A stretch of 64,000 bases of DNA from Escherichia boydii (lineage in GTDB: Bacteria; Pseudomonadota; Gammaproteobacteria; Enterobacterales; Enterobacteriaceae). Shown in pieces: positions 24,005 through 33,221 of this stretch. The stretch lies in NCBI GenBank assembly GCA_041890495.1, contig CP169086.1, positions 1,674,001-1,738,000 of the forward strand. The letters run 5' to 3'. The notes under the pieces are model-generated. The model did not search any database, had not been told where the DNA came from, and worked only from the letters and a program-made list of their open reading frames with translations. Position numbers and translations under genes: made by a program. Each line of letters opens with the position of its first letter. The stretch's first letter is position 1.

Positions 24005-26380
24005 CTACGCGCGCTTAACCTCACAGGTACTGAGCATTCGCCACTCGACAGGCAGCACCCGCGTTTCCCCTGTCACATTAACCGTCAACGCCTCGCGGAT
24101 ATCCGCCGACGATGCGCCAACCTGCAGTTCAAACTCGCCCGGCTCAACGATGCGTTTCCCGTCCCGGCGGGTAAAGTTGAACATCTCAACCGGTAGCGTA
24201 AAGCTAAGCGTGGCGGTTTCGCCCGGCGAGAGCGTGACGCGCTGGAAGGCCTTCAGCTCCTGAAGCGGTCGCACCTGGGTGGCGACCCTATCCCTGACGT
24301 AAACCTGTACCACCTCACTGCCGCTGCGTTCTCCGGAATTGGTGATATCTACGCTCAGCGTCACCTCGCCGTCGACCGGCACGCTGCTTTCTGCAACGCG
24401 GGCAGCCCCCCAGCTAAACGTCGTCCAGCCGAGGCCGAAGCCAAACGGATAACGTGAACCGAAGTGGAACGCAAACGGCGTGCCGCCGCTTTTGAGCTTG
24501 TGATTGTAGTAATACGGCATTGCCCCGGCGCTTTTCGGTACGCTCACTACCAGACGCCCCTGCGGCTCTGCACGTCCGGTTAACACGTCCGCAATCGCCC
24601 AGCCCCCTTCCTGCCCCGGCGCCCACGCCACCAGCAGCGCCGCGACCTTATCCTCCAGCCCCTGAAGGTTATACGGGCGCCCACCGGTCATCACGACGAT
24701 CACCGGTTTGCCCGTCGCCACCAGCGCCTCCAGCAGCTGTTGCTGCACGCCCGGCAGGTTCAGGGAATCGGTATCGGAACCTTCCCCGACGGTGCCGCTC
24801 TGGAACAGCCCGGCAAGATCGCCCACGCAGGCGACCACCACGTCACTTTCCTGCGCGGCGTTTACCGCCTCGGGGATCAGTGCGGTGCTTAGTGAAACCG
24901 GCGACTGCTGCATCGGTTTGCCGCCGCTGTCGCCCGGGAAGACCGGCGCGCCCGCCATCCGCTTCTCGATGATGTGACATCCTTTGGCGTAACGGACCTG
25001 AGACGCGCCAAGGTAATGCTCCAGCGCTACGCGCGGGGTCGTGACCTGCGAGGTCTCTTCCACCATATCGCTGATGATCAGATGCACCGGGAAGCTGTAG
25101 CCGCTGAGTAACGCCAGCGGATCGTCTGCCGTCGGCCCCACTACCGCCACGCGAGGTTTGCCGCCGAGCGGTAAAATACCGTTGTTTTCCAGCAGCGTGA
25201 GCGATTTCGTCGCCACCTCCCGCGCAACCTGCCGTGTGTTGTCGTTTTGCAGATCGATACCGTTTTCATCCGCGTACGGCTTTTCAAACAGGCCCAGGCG
25301 GAATTTTTCCGTTAGCACGCGCGCCACGATCTCATCCACTTTCGCCATAGAGATCAGCCCGCGCTCTACCGCTTCCGCCAGATGCCGCGCGCAGTCGTCT
25401 TTCGGCAGTTCAACGTCCAGCCCGGCGTTGAACGCCAGCGCAGCAGATTCGGCCGGATCGTGGGAAATTCCATGATGCTGGTGCAGCAGGCTGACGCCGC
25501 CGTAATCCGCGACAATAATCCCGTCGAATCCCCACTGTTCGCGCAGGACGGTAGTCAGCAGGAAGCTGTCGCTGTGCCCCGGCTGGTTATCAATATCGTG
25601 ATAGGCGGGCATCACCGACCCGGCGTTTGCCAGCTTGACCGCCATTTCAAACGGCAGCAGGAAGGTGTCGTTCAGCTCGCTGAACCCCAGGTGCACCGGC
25701 GCATGGTTGCGCGCCCCTTCGCTAAACGAGTGCCCCACGTAATGTTTCAGGGTTGCCAGCAGGTCGCGCTTATCGCCCTGCAATCCTTTCACGTAGGCGG
25801 TTGCCATCACCCCAACCAGCCACGGATCTTCCCCGAAGGTCTCTTCGGTACGCCCCCAGCGCACGTCGCGGGACACGTCCAGCACCGGCGCCAGCCCCTG
25901 CTGGCAGCCGACGGTTCGCGCCTCTTTACCGATCTGCTCTGCCGCGCGCTGCACCAGTTCCGGATCCCAGGTCGATCCGTAGTTAAGCGACGACGGGAAT
26001 AGCGTTGCGTCTTTGCACAGCAGTCCCACCAGACACTCTTCATGGAACAAGGCCGGAATGCCGAGGCGCGTCTCCTCCATCATCATGCGCTGCAGGCGGT
26101 TAGCGGCGCGCACGCCTGTTTTTGCATCAACAATGTGGGTGCCCAGCGGACGGGTGATCTGCCCGACGCCAAGCTTGAGCCGTTCGCTCAGCGCAGCCTG
26201 CTCGCTCACGCCGGCGAATTCGTCGCTAAGGTCGCTGCGCTCGCGGTGGTTGCCGTTTTCATCGAGGATCAGCCAGTACGCGTGCATCTGGGCGAACTTC
26301 TCTTGCGGGGTCATGCGCGCCAGTAAGTCGGCGACGCGCTCGTGCACGGGACGTCCCGCGTCCTTATAGATAGCTGTCAT
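24005..26380 (-). CDS. Glycoside hydrolase family 3 beta-glycosidase
   Basis: This enzyme hydrolyses beta-linked sugars, probably beta-glucosides or beta-xylosides, with retention. The 791 residues contain the GH3 N-terminal TIM barrel with the substrate-binding LKHYVGH near 211-217 and the nucleophile Asp292 in GIIVADYGGV. The GH3 C-terminal sandwich follows (LLENNGILPL, VIVVMTGGRPYNL), then a fibronectin-III-like domain near the end (SVDITNSGERSGSEVVQVY). No signal peptide is seen, so it should act in the cytoplasm on sugars imported by the transporter whose stop lies 3 bases upstream. Substrate cannot be told from sequence alone. Confidence 0.88.
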   Translation of the reverse strand: MTAIYKDAGRPVHERVADLLARMTPQEKFAQMHAYWLILDENGNHRERSDLSDEFAGVSEQAALSERLKLGVGQITRPLGTHIVDAKTGVRAANRLQRMMMEETRLGIPALFHEECLVGLLCKDATLFPSSLNYGSTWDPELVQRAAEQIGKEARTVGCQQGLAPVLDVSRDVRWGRTEETFGEDPWLVGVMATAYVKGLQGDKRDLLATLKHYVGHSFSEGARNHAPVHLGFSELNDTFLLPFEMAVKLANAGSVMPAYHDIDNQPGHSDSFLLTTVLREQWGFDGIIVADYGGVSLLHQHHGISHDPAESAALAFNAGLDVELPKDDCARHLAEAVERGLISMAKVDEIVARVLTEKFRLGLFEKPYADENGIDLQNDNTRQVAREVATKSLTLLENNGILPLGGKPRVAVVGPTADDPLALLSGYSFPVHLIISDMVEETSQVTTPRVALEHYLGASQVRYAKGCHIIEKRMAGAPVFPGDSGGKPMQQSPVSLSTALIPEAVNAAQESDVVVACVGDLAGLFQSGTVGEGSDTDSLNLPGVQQQLLEALVATGKPVIVVMTGGRPYNLQGLEDKVAALLVAWAPGQEGGWAIADVLTGRAEPQGRLVVSVPKSAGAMPYYYNHKLKSGGTPFAFHFGSRYPFGFGLGWTTFSWGAARVAESSVPVDGEVTLSVDITNSGERSGSEVVQVYVRDRVATQVRPLQELKAFQRVTLSPGETATLSFTLPVEMFNFTRRDGKRIVEPGEFELQVGASSADIREALTVNVTGETRVLPVEWRMLSTCEVKRA

Positions 26381-26383
26381 GTT

Positions 26384-27784
26384 TTACTCCTGTAGTGCGG
26401 AAGGGGTTGCCGGGCTGAGCTGCCCCGCTTCGGGTCTGACTTCACGCTTGCTGGCCAGCTCCCGGGCGATGGAATCCACCAGCCGGCTGTTAAGCTTGTA
26501 GATTGAAAGCAGCGCGACCATGCAGAGGAACAGCGCGCAAGGGATAAGGGTGAACAGCGCGTTAATCGTAGAGAGTACGTGGGGTGCCTGGGTTGCCTGT
26601 CCCGGGGCGTAGTCCACGATGCCAAGCACCCAGCCGACCACCGCGCCGCCCAGCGCCAGGCCGAATTTGATGGCAAACAGCGCGGTGGAGAAGACCAGCC
26701 CGTCCAGACGACGGCCGCTGCGATGTTCTTCGTAGTCGACCACATCGGAGAACATGGTCCACTGCAGCGGCGTGGTGAGATTTTGTACAAAGCTAAAGAC
26801 GATGTTGAGGCCAAAAATCAGCCACACCTGCGAAGGCGGCAGGAAGAAAATCAGCGCGCCGAAAATCACGAAGGAAATAATGGTCCACTGGTAGGCGCGC
26901 ACGCGGTCAAATTTCCCCAGCAGCCGTTCAGATAATAATGCGCCGCTTAAGGAGGCCACCATTCCGGAAACAATAAAGGCAAAAACCAGCTCCGGGCGCA
27001 ACAGCACGTAGTTCACGTAATACATGGTGGCGGAACCGCGCGTCACCACCGCCGTTAACAGCAAAATATTAAACAGGAAAACAATGCGCCACTGGCTGTT
27101 GCCGGCCAGCAGTTTTAAATCGGTGAGCATCGAGCCGGAGGTATCATTGCGTGGGGAATAACGCTCGCGGGTCATGAGGAAACAGCAGAAAAAGAGCACA
27201 ATGCCCAGCAGCCCCATCAGGCTCATGGCATAGAAATAGCCTTTCTGCACGTTGCCCTGGCCTAACAGTGAGACCAGCGGCAGGGCAATCACCGTCACAA
27301 TCAACCCGCCGATAAACGACAGGCCAAAGCGCCACGACTGCAGGGAGTGACGCTCGCGCGGATCCAGCGTCAGCGCGCCGGGCATGGCGCAGTAAGGCAC
27401 GTTAATGGCGGAATAAATCAGGCTTAAAATCGCGTAGGTCAGGCAGGCATAAACGATTTTCGCCGTCGGCCCAACGTCCGGCACATAGAAGGTAATGAGG
27501 CAGCTCACGCCAAACGGGATGGCAAACCACAGCAGCCAGGGACGGAAGCGTCCGTGACGCGTCTGAGTGCGATCCACCAGGGCGCCAATGCACGGGTCGA
27601 CAAACGCATCAACCACGCGCACCACTAAAAACATGGTGCCCATAATCGCGGCGGGCAGCCCAAAAACGTCCGTATAGAAATAAGCGAGAAATAAGGTTGC
27701 CGTTTGCCAGACCAGCGCGCTGGCCATATCACCTAAGCCATAACCTATTTTATCTTTGGTACGCAATACAGAGGAGAGTGTCAT
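26384..27784 (-). CDS. GPH-family sugar:cation symporter
   Basis: This inner membrane symporter of the glycoside-pentoside-hexuronide family (MelB/XylP/YicJ-like) probably imports the oligosaccharide cleaved by the GH3 enzyme. The 466-residue protein opens LRTKDKIGYGLGDMASALVW, the family start motif. It carries DAFVDPCIGALVDRTQTRHGRFRPW with the conserved loop 2-3 Asp and Arg residues, and shows about twelve hydrophobic segments. The start at 27784 (MTLSSVLRT) matches the family, and the upstream in-frame ATG at 27865 is rejected. E. coli has ydiL to fadK in this interval, so this pair is a lineage-specific replacement. Confidence 0.88.
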   Translation of the reverse strand: MTLSSVLRTKDKIGYGLGDMASALVWQTATLFLAYFYTDVFGLPAAIMGTMFLVVRVVDAFVDPCIGALVDRTQTRHGRFRPWLLWFAIPFGVSCLITFYVPDVGPTAKIVYACLTYAILSLIYSAINVPYCAMPGALTLDPRERHSLQSWRFGLSFIGGLIVTVIALPLVSLLGQGNVQKGYFYAMSLMGLLGIVLFFCCFLMTRERYSPRNDTSGSMLTDLKLLAGNSQWRIVFLFNILLLTAVVTRGSATMYYVNYVLLRPELVFAFIVSGMVASLSGALLSERLLGKFDRVRAYQWTIISFVIFGALIFFLPPSQVWLIFGLNIVFSFVQNLTTPLQWTMFSDVVDYEEHRSGRRLDGLVFSTALFAIKFGLALGGAVVGWVLGIVDYAPGQATQAPHVLSTINALFTLIPCALFLCMVALLSIYKLNSRLVDSIARELASKREVRPEAGQLSPATPSALQE

Positions 27785-27871
27785 TGTTATTTGCCTTTTT
27801 ATCAGGTTAAAACGTATTTCAACCAGTTGCGCATCATCTGAAGGGAAATGCGCAGTAAGGCTCAAGTATTA

Positions 27872-27883
27872 GCAACGCGTTGC
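27872..27883. promoter_or_regulatory. Palindrome GCAACGCGTTGC, possible LacI-type operator
   Basis: A perfect 12-bp palindrome lies 88 bases upstream of the sugar transporter start, with an outer imperfect repeat TTAG...GCTAA. The central CG and symmetry are typical of LacI/GalR-family sites. No regulator gene is in the cluster. Confidence 0.45.
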
Positions 27884-27970
27884 GCGCTAACAATTGTTTA
27901 AATTGACAGACAAATTATGATATTTGGTTTTTTACTTTATTTGTGATGGGGAGCATATTCGGGAGGAAAT

Positions 27971-28000
27971 AAAAAAGGCGAGAAGATATCTCCTCGCCTT
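27971..28000 (-). terminator. ppsA intrinsic terminator
   Basis: On the minus strand, a stem AAGGCGAG/CTCGCCTT with internal AGATATCT is followed by a T-run. It is placed 18 bases after ppsA. Confidence 0.88.
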
Positions 28001-28017
28001 TATCCGTTTTTAAGCGG

Positions 28018-30396
28018 TTACTTATTTAGTTCAGCCAGGCTTAACCAGGTTTGCACCACGGTGTCCGGGTTCAGAGACAGGCTATCGATCCCCTCTTCCA
28101 TCAACCATGCGGCAAAGTCTTCGTGGTCGGACGGACCCTGACCGCAAATCCCGACATATTTGCCCTGTTTCTTCGCGGCACGGATAGCCATCGACAGCAG
28201 TGCTTTCACCGCATCGTTGCGCTCATCGAACAATTCAGACACCACGCCGGAGTCACGGTCCAGACCGAGCGCCAGCTGCGTCATATCGTTTGAGCCAATT
28301 GAGAAGCCGTCGAAATATTCGAGGAACTGCTCGGCCAGCAAGGCGTTGGACGGGATTTCACACATCATGATGATTTTCAGCCCGTTCTCGCCACGTTTCA
28401 GCCCCTGACGCGCCAGTTCTTCAACCACCGCTTTCGCCTGATCTACGGTACGCACGAACGGGATCATGATCTCAACGTTGGTCAGTCCCATGTCGTTGCG
28501 CACACGTTTCACTGCTTCACACTCCAGCGCGAAACAGTCGCGGAAGCTGTCGGAAACATAGCGGCCCGCGCCACGGAAGCCTAGCATCGGGTTCTCTTCA
28601 TCTGGCTCGTAACGCTCACCACCGACCAGGTTGGCATATTCGTTCGATTTAAAATCAGAGAGACGGACAATGACGCGCTTCGGATAAAACGCGGCACCCA
28701 GCGTCGCGATCCCTTCAGTCAGACGACCAACGTAAAATTCACGCGGAGAATCAAAACCTTTCATCATCTCGCGGATTTCGTTTTGCAACTGCGGTTCCTG
28801 ATCGTCAAACTCAAGCAGTGCGCGTGGGTGGACGCCAATCATACGGTTGATGATAAATTCCAGACGCGCAAGGCCCACGCCTTCGTTCGGTAGGCAGGCG
28901 AAGTCGAAAGCACGGTCCGGGTTACCGACGTTCATCATCACTTTCAACGGCAGATCCGGCATCGTTTCTACGCTGGAGCTTTTCACGCTAAATTCCAGCA
29001 ACTCCGCATAGACGTAACCAGTATCACCTTCGGCACAAGAAACAGTGACGTTCTCACCGTCTTTCATCCGTTCTGTTGCATCACCACAGCCCACTACCGC
29101 CGGAATGCCCAGTTCACGAGCGATGATCGCCGCGTGACAGGTACGACCGCCACGGTTGGTGACGATGGCAGATGCTTTCTTCATGATCGGTTCCCAGTCC
29201 GGATCGGTCATGTCAGTAACCAGCACGTCGCCAGGTTCGATGCGGTTCATTTCGCTGATGTCATGGATGACTTTCACCGGACCCGCGCCGATGCGATGAC
29301 CGATAGCACGGCCTTCGGCGATAATCTTACCCTGTGAATGCAGCGTATAACGCTCCATGACCTGACCGCGTGAGCGCACGGTTTCCGGACGCGCCTGCAC
29401 AATGAACAGTTTGCCGGTGTGGCCATCTTTCGCCCACTCAATATCCATTGGGCGACCGTAGTGTTTCTCAATTTGTACGGCCTGTTTTGCCAGTTCCTGC
29501 ACTTCTTCGTTGGTCAGCGAGAAGATGTCACGCTGTTCCTGCGGTACGTCTTCGATTTTAACCTGCTTGCCGTGCTCCTGGGTCGGCGCGTAAACCATGC
29601 GGATTTTTTTCGACCCCATGGTGCGGCGCACGATAGCCGGGCGATTCGCCGCCAGTGTCGGTTTATGCACGTAAAACTCATCCGGGTTAACCGCACCCTG
29701 CACGACCATTTCCCCAAGGCCCCATGCGGAAGTGATAAACACCACCTGGTCAAAGCCGGATTCGGTATCAATGGAGAACATCACGCCAGAAGATGCGAGG
29801 TCGGAGCGCACCATCCGCTGAACACCGGCGGAGAGCGCCACGCCACGGTGATCGTAACCCTGGTGCACACGATAAGAGATGGCGCGATCGTTAAACAGAG
29901 AAGCAAATACATGTTTCACTGCCACGAGAACGGCGTCAAAACCCTGAACGTTGAGGAAGGTTTCCTGCTGACCGGCAAAGGAAGCGTCCGGCATGTCTTC
30001 TGCGGTGGCGGAGGAGCGTACCGCAAAAGAGGCGTTTTCGTCATCGGCGGAAAGCTGTGCATAGGCTTCGCGGATGGCGTTTTCCAGCTCAGGCTGGAAG
30101 GGAGTGTCGATAATCCACTGGCGGATTTGCGCGCCCGCTTTCGCAAGCTGGGTAACATCGTCAATATCCGTTTTATCCAGCAGTTCATAAATGCGCTGGT
30201 TTACGCCGCTTTGGTCCAGAAACTGGTTAAACGCGTCGGCGGTTGTGGCGAAACCATTCGGAACGGAAACACCCATTCCGGAAAGATTAGTAATCATTTC
30301 ACCCAGGGAGGCATTTTTGCCCCCAACCCTGTCTACATCATTCATGCCGAGTTGGTTATACCAAAGCACCAGCGGTGACGAGCCATTGTTGGACAT
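28018..30396 (-). CDS. ppsA: Phosphoenolpyruvate synthase
   Basis: This enzyme converts pyruvate and ATP to phosphoenolpyruvate, AMP and phosphate during growth on pyruvate or lactate (gluconeogenesis). The 792-residue protein has an N-terminal ATP-grasp-like domain (GGKNASLGEM). The swivelling phosphohistidine domain carries GGRTCHAAIIARELGIPA, with the catalytic His near 421. The C-terminal PEP-binding barrel is present (LSLNPDTV), with the catalytic Cys in GICGQGPSD near 751. It matches recalled E. coli PpsA except for the last residues (AELNK). It is divergent from its own regulator ppsR, with a Cra site between. Confidence 0.97.
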   Translation of the reverse strand: MSNNGSSPLVLWYNQLGMNDVDRVGGKNASLGEMITNLSGMGVSVPNGFATTADAFNQFLDQSGVNQRIYELLDKTDIDDVTQLAKAGAQIRQWIIDTPFQPELENAIREAYAQLSADDENASFAVRSSATAEDMPDASFAGQQETFLNVQGFDAVLVAVKHVFASLFNDRAISYRVHQGYDHRGVALSAGVQRMVRSDLASSGVMFSIDTESGFDQVVFITSAWGLGEMVVQGAVNPDEFYVHKPTLAANRPAIVRRTMGSKKIRMVYAPTQEHGKQVKIEDVPQEQRDIFSLTNEEVQELAKQAVQIEKHYGRPMDIEWAKDGHTGKLFIVQARPETVRSRGQVMERYTLHSQGKIIAEGRAIGHRIGAGPVKVIHDISEMNRIEPGDVLVTDMTDPDWEPIMKKASAIVTNRGGRTCHAAIIARELGIPAVVGCGDATERMKDGENVTVSCAEGDTGYVYAELLEFSVKSSSVETMPDLPLKVMMNVGNPDRAFDFACLPNEGVGLARLEFIINRMIGVHPRALLEFDDQEPQLQNEIREMMKGFDSPREFYVGRLTEGIATLGAAFYPKRVIVRLSDFKSNEYANLVGGERYEPDEENPMLGFRGAGRYVSDSFRDCFALECEAVKRVRNDMGLTNVEIMIPFVRTVDQAKAVVEELARQGLKRGENGLKIIMMCEIPSNALLAEQFLEYFDGFSIGSNDMTQLALGLDRDSGVVSELFDERNDAVKALLSMAIRAAKKQGKYVGICGQGPSDHEDFAAWLMEEGIDSLSLNPDTVVQTWLSLAELNK

Positions 30397-30728
30397 CGAA
30401 CAATCCTTTTGTGATAAATGAACGGTTTGAGAAACACATTTCTGCGCATTTATCTTTGCATATTTAACCGGATGAAAAAAACGGTGAATCGTTCAAGCAA
30501 ATATATTTTTTTACTTTTTAAGACTGATCCCAGCGTTGCGCAAACCTGCTCTATTCGACAATTTCCACATAAACCATCGGTATAAACGAAACCATAAAAA
30601 TGAAATGCTGTTTTCATAAAAAATAAAATTGAAGGTTCATTTTATAAACCAGACATAACGTTCTACGCTTCTGTACGTTTTTAATTTATGCTTTCATAGA
30701 ATTATGTCTGCATCACGGGAAGAACAAA
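30397..30728. other. ppsA-ppsR divergent intergenic region
   Basis: This 332-base AT-rich region contains the Cra operator described separately and the promoters of both genes. I see no ORF with a ribosome site. The sequence TTTCATAGAATTATG at about 30,691-30,705 could be the ppsR -10 area. Confidence 0.5.
30483..30498. promoter_or_regulatory. Cra (FruR) operator of ppsA
   Basis: GGTGAATCGTTCAAGC matches the Cra consensus and lies 87 bases upstream of ppsA. In E. coli, Cra activates ppsA from this site, the opposite of its action at pykF in this same window. Confidence 0.8.
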
Positions 30729-31562
30729 ATGGATAATGCTGTTGATCGCCACGTTTTTTATATTTCTGATGGTACGGCAATAACTGCGGAGGTATTAGGA
30801 CACGCAGTAATGTCACAATTTCCCGTCACTATCAGCAGCATTACGCTGCCGTTTGTCGAAAATGAGAGCCGTGCACGGGCAGTGAAGGATCAGATTGACG
30901 CAATTTATCACCAGACAGGTGTGCGCCCGCTGGTCTTCTACTCCATCGTGTTGCCGGAGATTCGCGCCATCATCTTGCAAAGTGAAGGCTTTTGCCAGGA
31001 TATTGTTCAGGCGCTGGTTGCCCCGCTACAACAAGAGATGAAACTGGATCCAACGCCGATTGCTCATCGTACCCATGGCCTTAACCCTAATAATCTCAAT
31101 AAATATGATGCGCGCATTGCGGCGATTGATTACACCCTCGCCCACGATGACGGCATTTCGTTGCGCAATCTGGACCAGGCTCAGGTGATCCTGCTCGGTG
31201 TTTCTCGCTGTGGTAAAACCCCCACCAGTCTGTATCTGGCAATGCAGTTTGGTATCCGCGCGGCAAACTACCCCTTTATTGCCGACGATATGGATAATCT
31301 GGTGCTACCCGCGTCGCTCAAACCGCTTCAGCATAAATTGTTCGGCCTGACTATCGACCCGGAACGTCTGGCGGCGATTCGCGAGGAACGTCGGGAGAAC
31401 AGTCGCTATGCCTCGCTTCGTCAGTGCAGGATGGAAGTCGCGGAAGTGGAAGCGTTGTACCGTAAAAATCAGATCCCGTGGATTAACAGTACCAATTATT
31501 CGGTAGAAGAGATTGCCACCAAGATCCTCGATATCATGGGCCTTAGCCGCCGAATGTACTAG
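30729..31562 (+). CDS. ppsR: PEP synthase regulatory protein (kinase/pyrophosphorylase)
   Basis: PpsR is a bifunctional DUF299 enzyme. It inactivates PEP synthase by ADP-dependent phosphorylation of a threonine next to the catalytic histidine and reactivates it by phosphate-dependent dephosphorylation. The 277-residue cytoplasmic protein shows the N-terminal [12 protein letters not shown] and a P-loop-like [15 protein letters not shown] near residue 157. It is divergent from its target ppsA. The stop codon TAG (31560-31562) lies inside the TrpR operator of aroH. The protein equals recalled E. coli PpsR (YdiA). Confidence 0.96.
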
Positions 31563-31573
31563 AGAACTAGTGC
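31556..31573. promoter_or_regulatory. TrpR operator of aroH
   Basis: GTACTAGAGAACTAGTGC is a near-perfect trp operator (core CTAG...CTAG), overlapping the end of ppsR. A -10 TATCAT follows at 31592-31597. TrpR-tryptophan repression of aroH at this site is established in E. coli. Confidence 0.88.
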
Positions 31574-31609
31574 ATTAGCTTGTTTTTTTGTTATCATGCT
31601 AACCACCCG

Positions 31610-31630
31610 GCGAGGTGTGACACACCTCGC
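31610..31630 (+). other. Hairpin in the ppsR-aroH spacer
   Basis: GCGAGGTG/CACCTCGC with a 5-base loop lies after the aroH -10 and would be in the aroH leader. No T-run follows, so it is more likely an mRNA 5' structure than a terminator. Confidence 0.45.
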
Positions 31631-31718
31631 ACTTGAAATCAGCAGCGATTGGTTTATCGTGATGCGCATCACTTCCCGGCAGTCCTGCCGTAGAAGCAAC
31701 AAATTTCTGAGACTTGTA

Positions 31719-32765
31719 ATGAACAGAACTGACGAACTCCGTACTGCGCGTATTGAGAGCCTGGTAACGCCCGCCGAACTCGCGCTACGGTATCCCGTAA
31801 CGCCTGGCGTCGCCACCCATGTCACCGACTCCCGCCGCAGAATTGAAAAAATACTGAATGGTGAAGATAAGCGACTGTTGGTCATTATTGGCCCCTGCTC
31901 TATCCACGATCTCACCGCTGCAATGGAGTACGCCACCCGTCTGCAGTCGCTGCGCAACCAGTACCAGTCACGGCTGGAAATCGTAATGCGCACCTATTTT
32001 GAAAAACCACGAACTGTTGTCGGCTGGAAAGGACTAATCTCCGATCCGGATTTAAACGGTAGCTATCGGGTAAATCACGGTCTGGAGCTGGCGCGCAAAT
32101 TACTTTTACAGGTAAATGAGCTGGGCGTCCCCACCGCGACAGAGTTCCTCGATATGGTGACCGGTCAGTTTATTGCTGATTTAATCAGTTGGGGCGCGAT
32201 TGGCGCACGTACTACCGAAAGTCAGATCCACCGTGAAATGGCTTCGGCACTCTCCTGTCCGGTAGGTTTTAAAAATGGTACCGATGGCAACACGCGGATT
32301 GCTGTGGATGCTATCCGCGCAGCCCGCGCCAGCCATATGTTCCTCTCGCCAGACAAAAATGGTCAGATGACCATCTATCAGACCAGCGGCAACCCGTATG
32401 GCCACATTATTATGCGTGGCGGCAAAAAACCGAATTATCATGCCGATGATATCGCCGCAGCCTGCGATACGCTGCACGAGTTTGATTTACCTGAACATCT
32501 GGTGGTGGATTTCAGCCACGGTAACTGCCAGAAGCAGCACCGTCGCCAGCTGGACGTCTGCGATGAGATCTGCCAGCAGATCCGCAGCGGTTCAACCGCC
32601 GTTGCAGGGATTATGGCGGAGAGCTTTATCAAAGAAGGCACGCAGAAAATCGTTGCCGGACAGCAGATGGCGTACGGCCAGTCGATCACCGACCCGTGCC
32701 TGAGCTGGGAAGACAGCGAGCTGCTGCTGGAGAAGCTGGCTGCTGCGGTTGACACACGCTTTTAA
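31719..32765 (+). CDS. aroH: 3-deoxy-7-phosphoheptulonate synthase, Trp-sensitive
   Basis: This enzyme catalyses the first step of the shikimate pathway (PEP plus erythrose 4-phosphate to DAHP) and is the tryptophan-inhibited isozyme. The 348 residues carry LLVIIGPCSIHD, RTYFEKPRT, GARTTESQ and VVDFSHGNCQKQH motifs. The start at 31719 gives the E. coli length. An upstream in-frame ATG at 31596 is in the regulatory leader. The first 275 or so residues match E. coli AroH. From about 32,545 the protein changes to a divergent version (DVCDEICQQIRSGSTAV, VAGQQMAYGQ, SELLLEKLAAAV) and the codons become GC-rich. A recombination or assembly junction therefore lies inside the gene. Confidence 0.95.
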   Translation: MNRTDELRTARIESLVTPAELALRYPVTPGVATHVTDSRRRIEKILNGEDKRLLVIIGPCSIHDLTAAMEYATRLQSLRNQYQSRLEIVMRTYFEKPRTVVGWKGLISDPDLNGSYRVNHGLELARKLLLQVNELGVPTATEFLDMVTGQFIADLISWGAIGARTTESQIHREMASALSCPVGFKNGTDGNTRIAVDAIRAARASHMFLSPDKNGQMTIYQTSGNPYGHIIMRGGKKPNYHADDIAAACDTLHEFDLPEHLVVDFSHGNCQKQHRRQLDVCDEICQQIRSGSTAVAGIMAESFIKEGTQKIVAGQQMAYGQSITDPCLSWEDSELLLEKLAAAVDTRF

Positions 32766-32770
32766 AATCC

Positions 32771-32850
32771 TGCCGGGTGGCGCTGCGCTTACCCGGCCTA
32801 CGTTTCTTGCCGTTGTAGGCCCGGTAAGGCGAAGCCGCCACCGGGCTTTT
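32771..32850 (+). repeat. BIME (paired REP elements) after aroH
   Basis: Two inverted REP-type units (GCCGGGTGGCGCTGCGCTTA and GTAAGGCGAAGCCGCCACC) surround the short spacer GTTTCTTGCCGTT. The final GGGC is followed by a T-run, so it may also end aroH transcription. Confidence 0.85.
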
Positions 32851-32915
32851 TATTGCACAATATTGATCCCCTCACCCTTTTTTCACAAAAACGCTTGCCG
32901 TGAATTTGCAGTTTA

Positions 32916-32934
32916 TTGATAATGATTATCATTG
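32916..32934. promoter_or_regulatory. Fur box of the hemP-hmu operon
   Basis: TTGATAATGATTATCATTG is an almost perfect Fur box. It sits 28 bases before the hemP start and should overlap the promoter, giving iron-repressed expression. Confidence 0.92.
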
Positions 32935-32961
32935 TTACATTGATTGCTATTTATAAACATT

Positions 32962-33144
32962 ATGTCACGTACGGATAACAGCGCGGCAACGCCAGCAAAA
33001 AAACACACAGCACCAGCCCCCGCCGAGCGTCGGATAGACAGCAAAACCCTGCTCGGCGATGAGGGCCGGGTCATTATCGAGCATGACGGCCAGCGCTATC
33101 TTCTGCGCCAGACCCATGCCGGAAAACTGATCCTCACAAAATAA
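32962..33144 (+). CDS. hemP: HemP hemin uptake protein
   Basis: This 60-residue protein of the HemP/YdiE family is a small basic protein found at heme uptake loci. The C-terminal core SKTLLGDEGRVIIEHDGQRYLLRQTHAGKLILTK is strongly conserved with E. coli HemP. In some bacteria HemP activates the heme receptor gene, but its role here is inferred from position. The start at 32962 (MSRTDNS) has no clear ribosome site, and an in-frame ATG at 32944 is the alternative. E. coli K-12 keeps hemP after aroH without the hmu genes, so the operon here is either ancestral or a lineage gain. Confidence 0.88.
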   Translation: MSRTDNSAATPAKKHTAPAPAERRIDSKTLLGDEGRVIIEHDGQRYLLRQTHAGKLILTK

Positions 33145-33221
33145 ACAACACCTAAAAATTCGCCAGCCACCCAGGTAACACCCAGGCAGCCAGCGCTTTT
33201 CACTTCTTATGGAGAGTTGCT

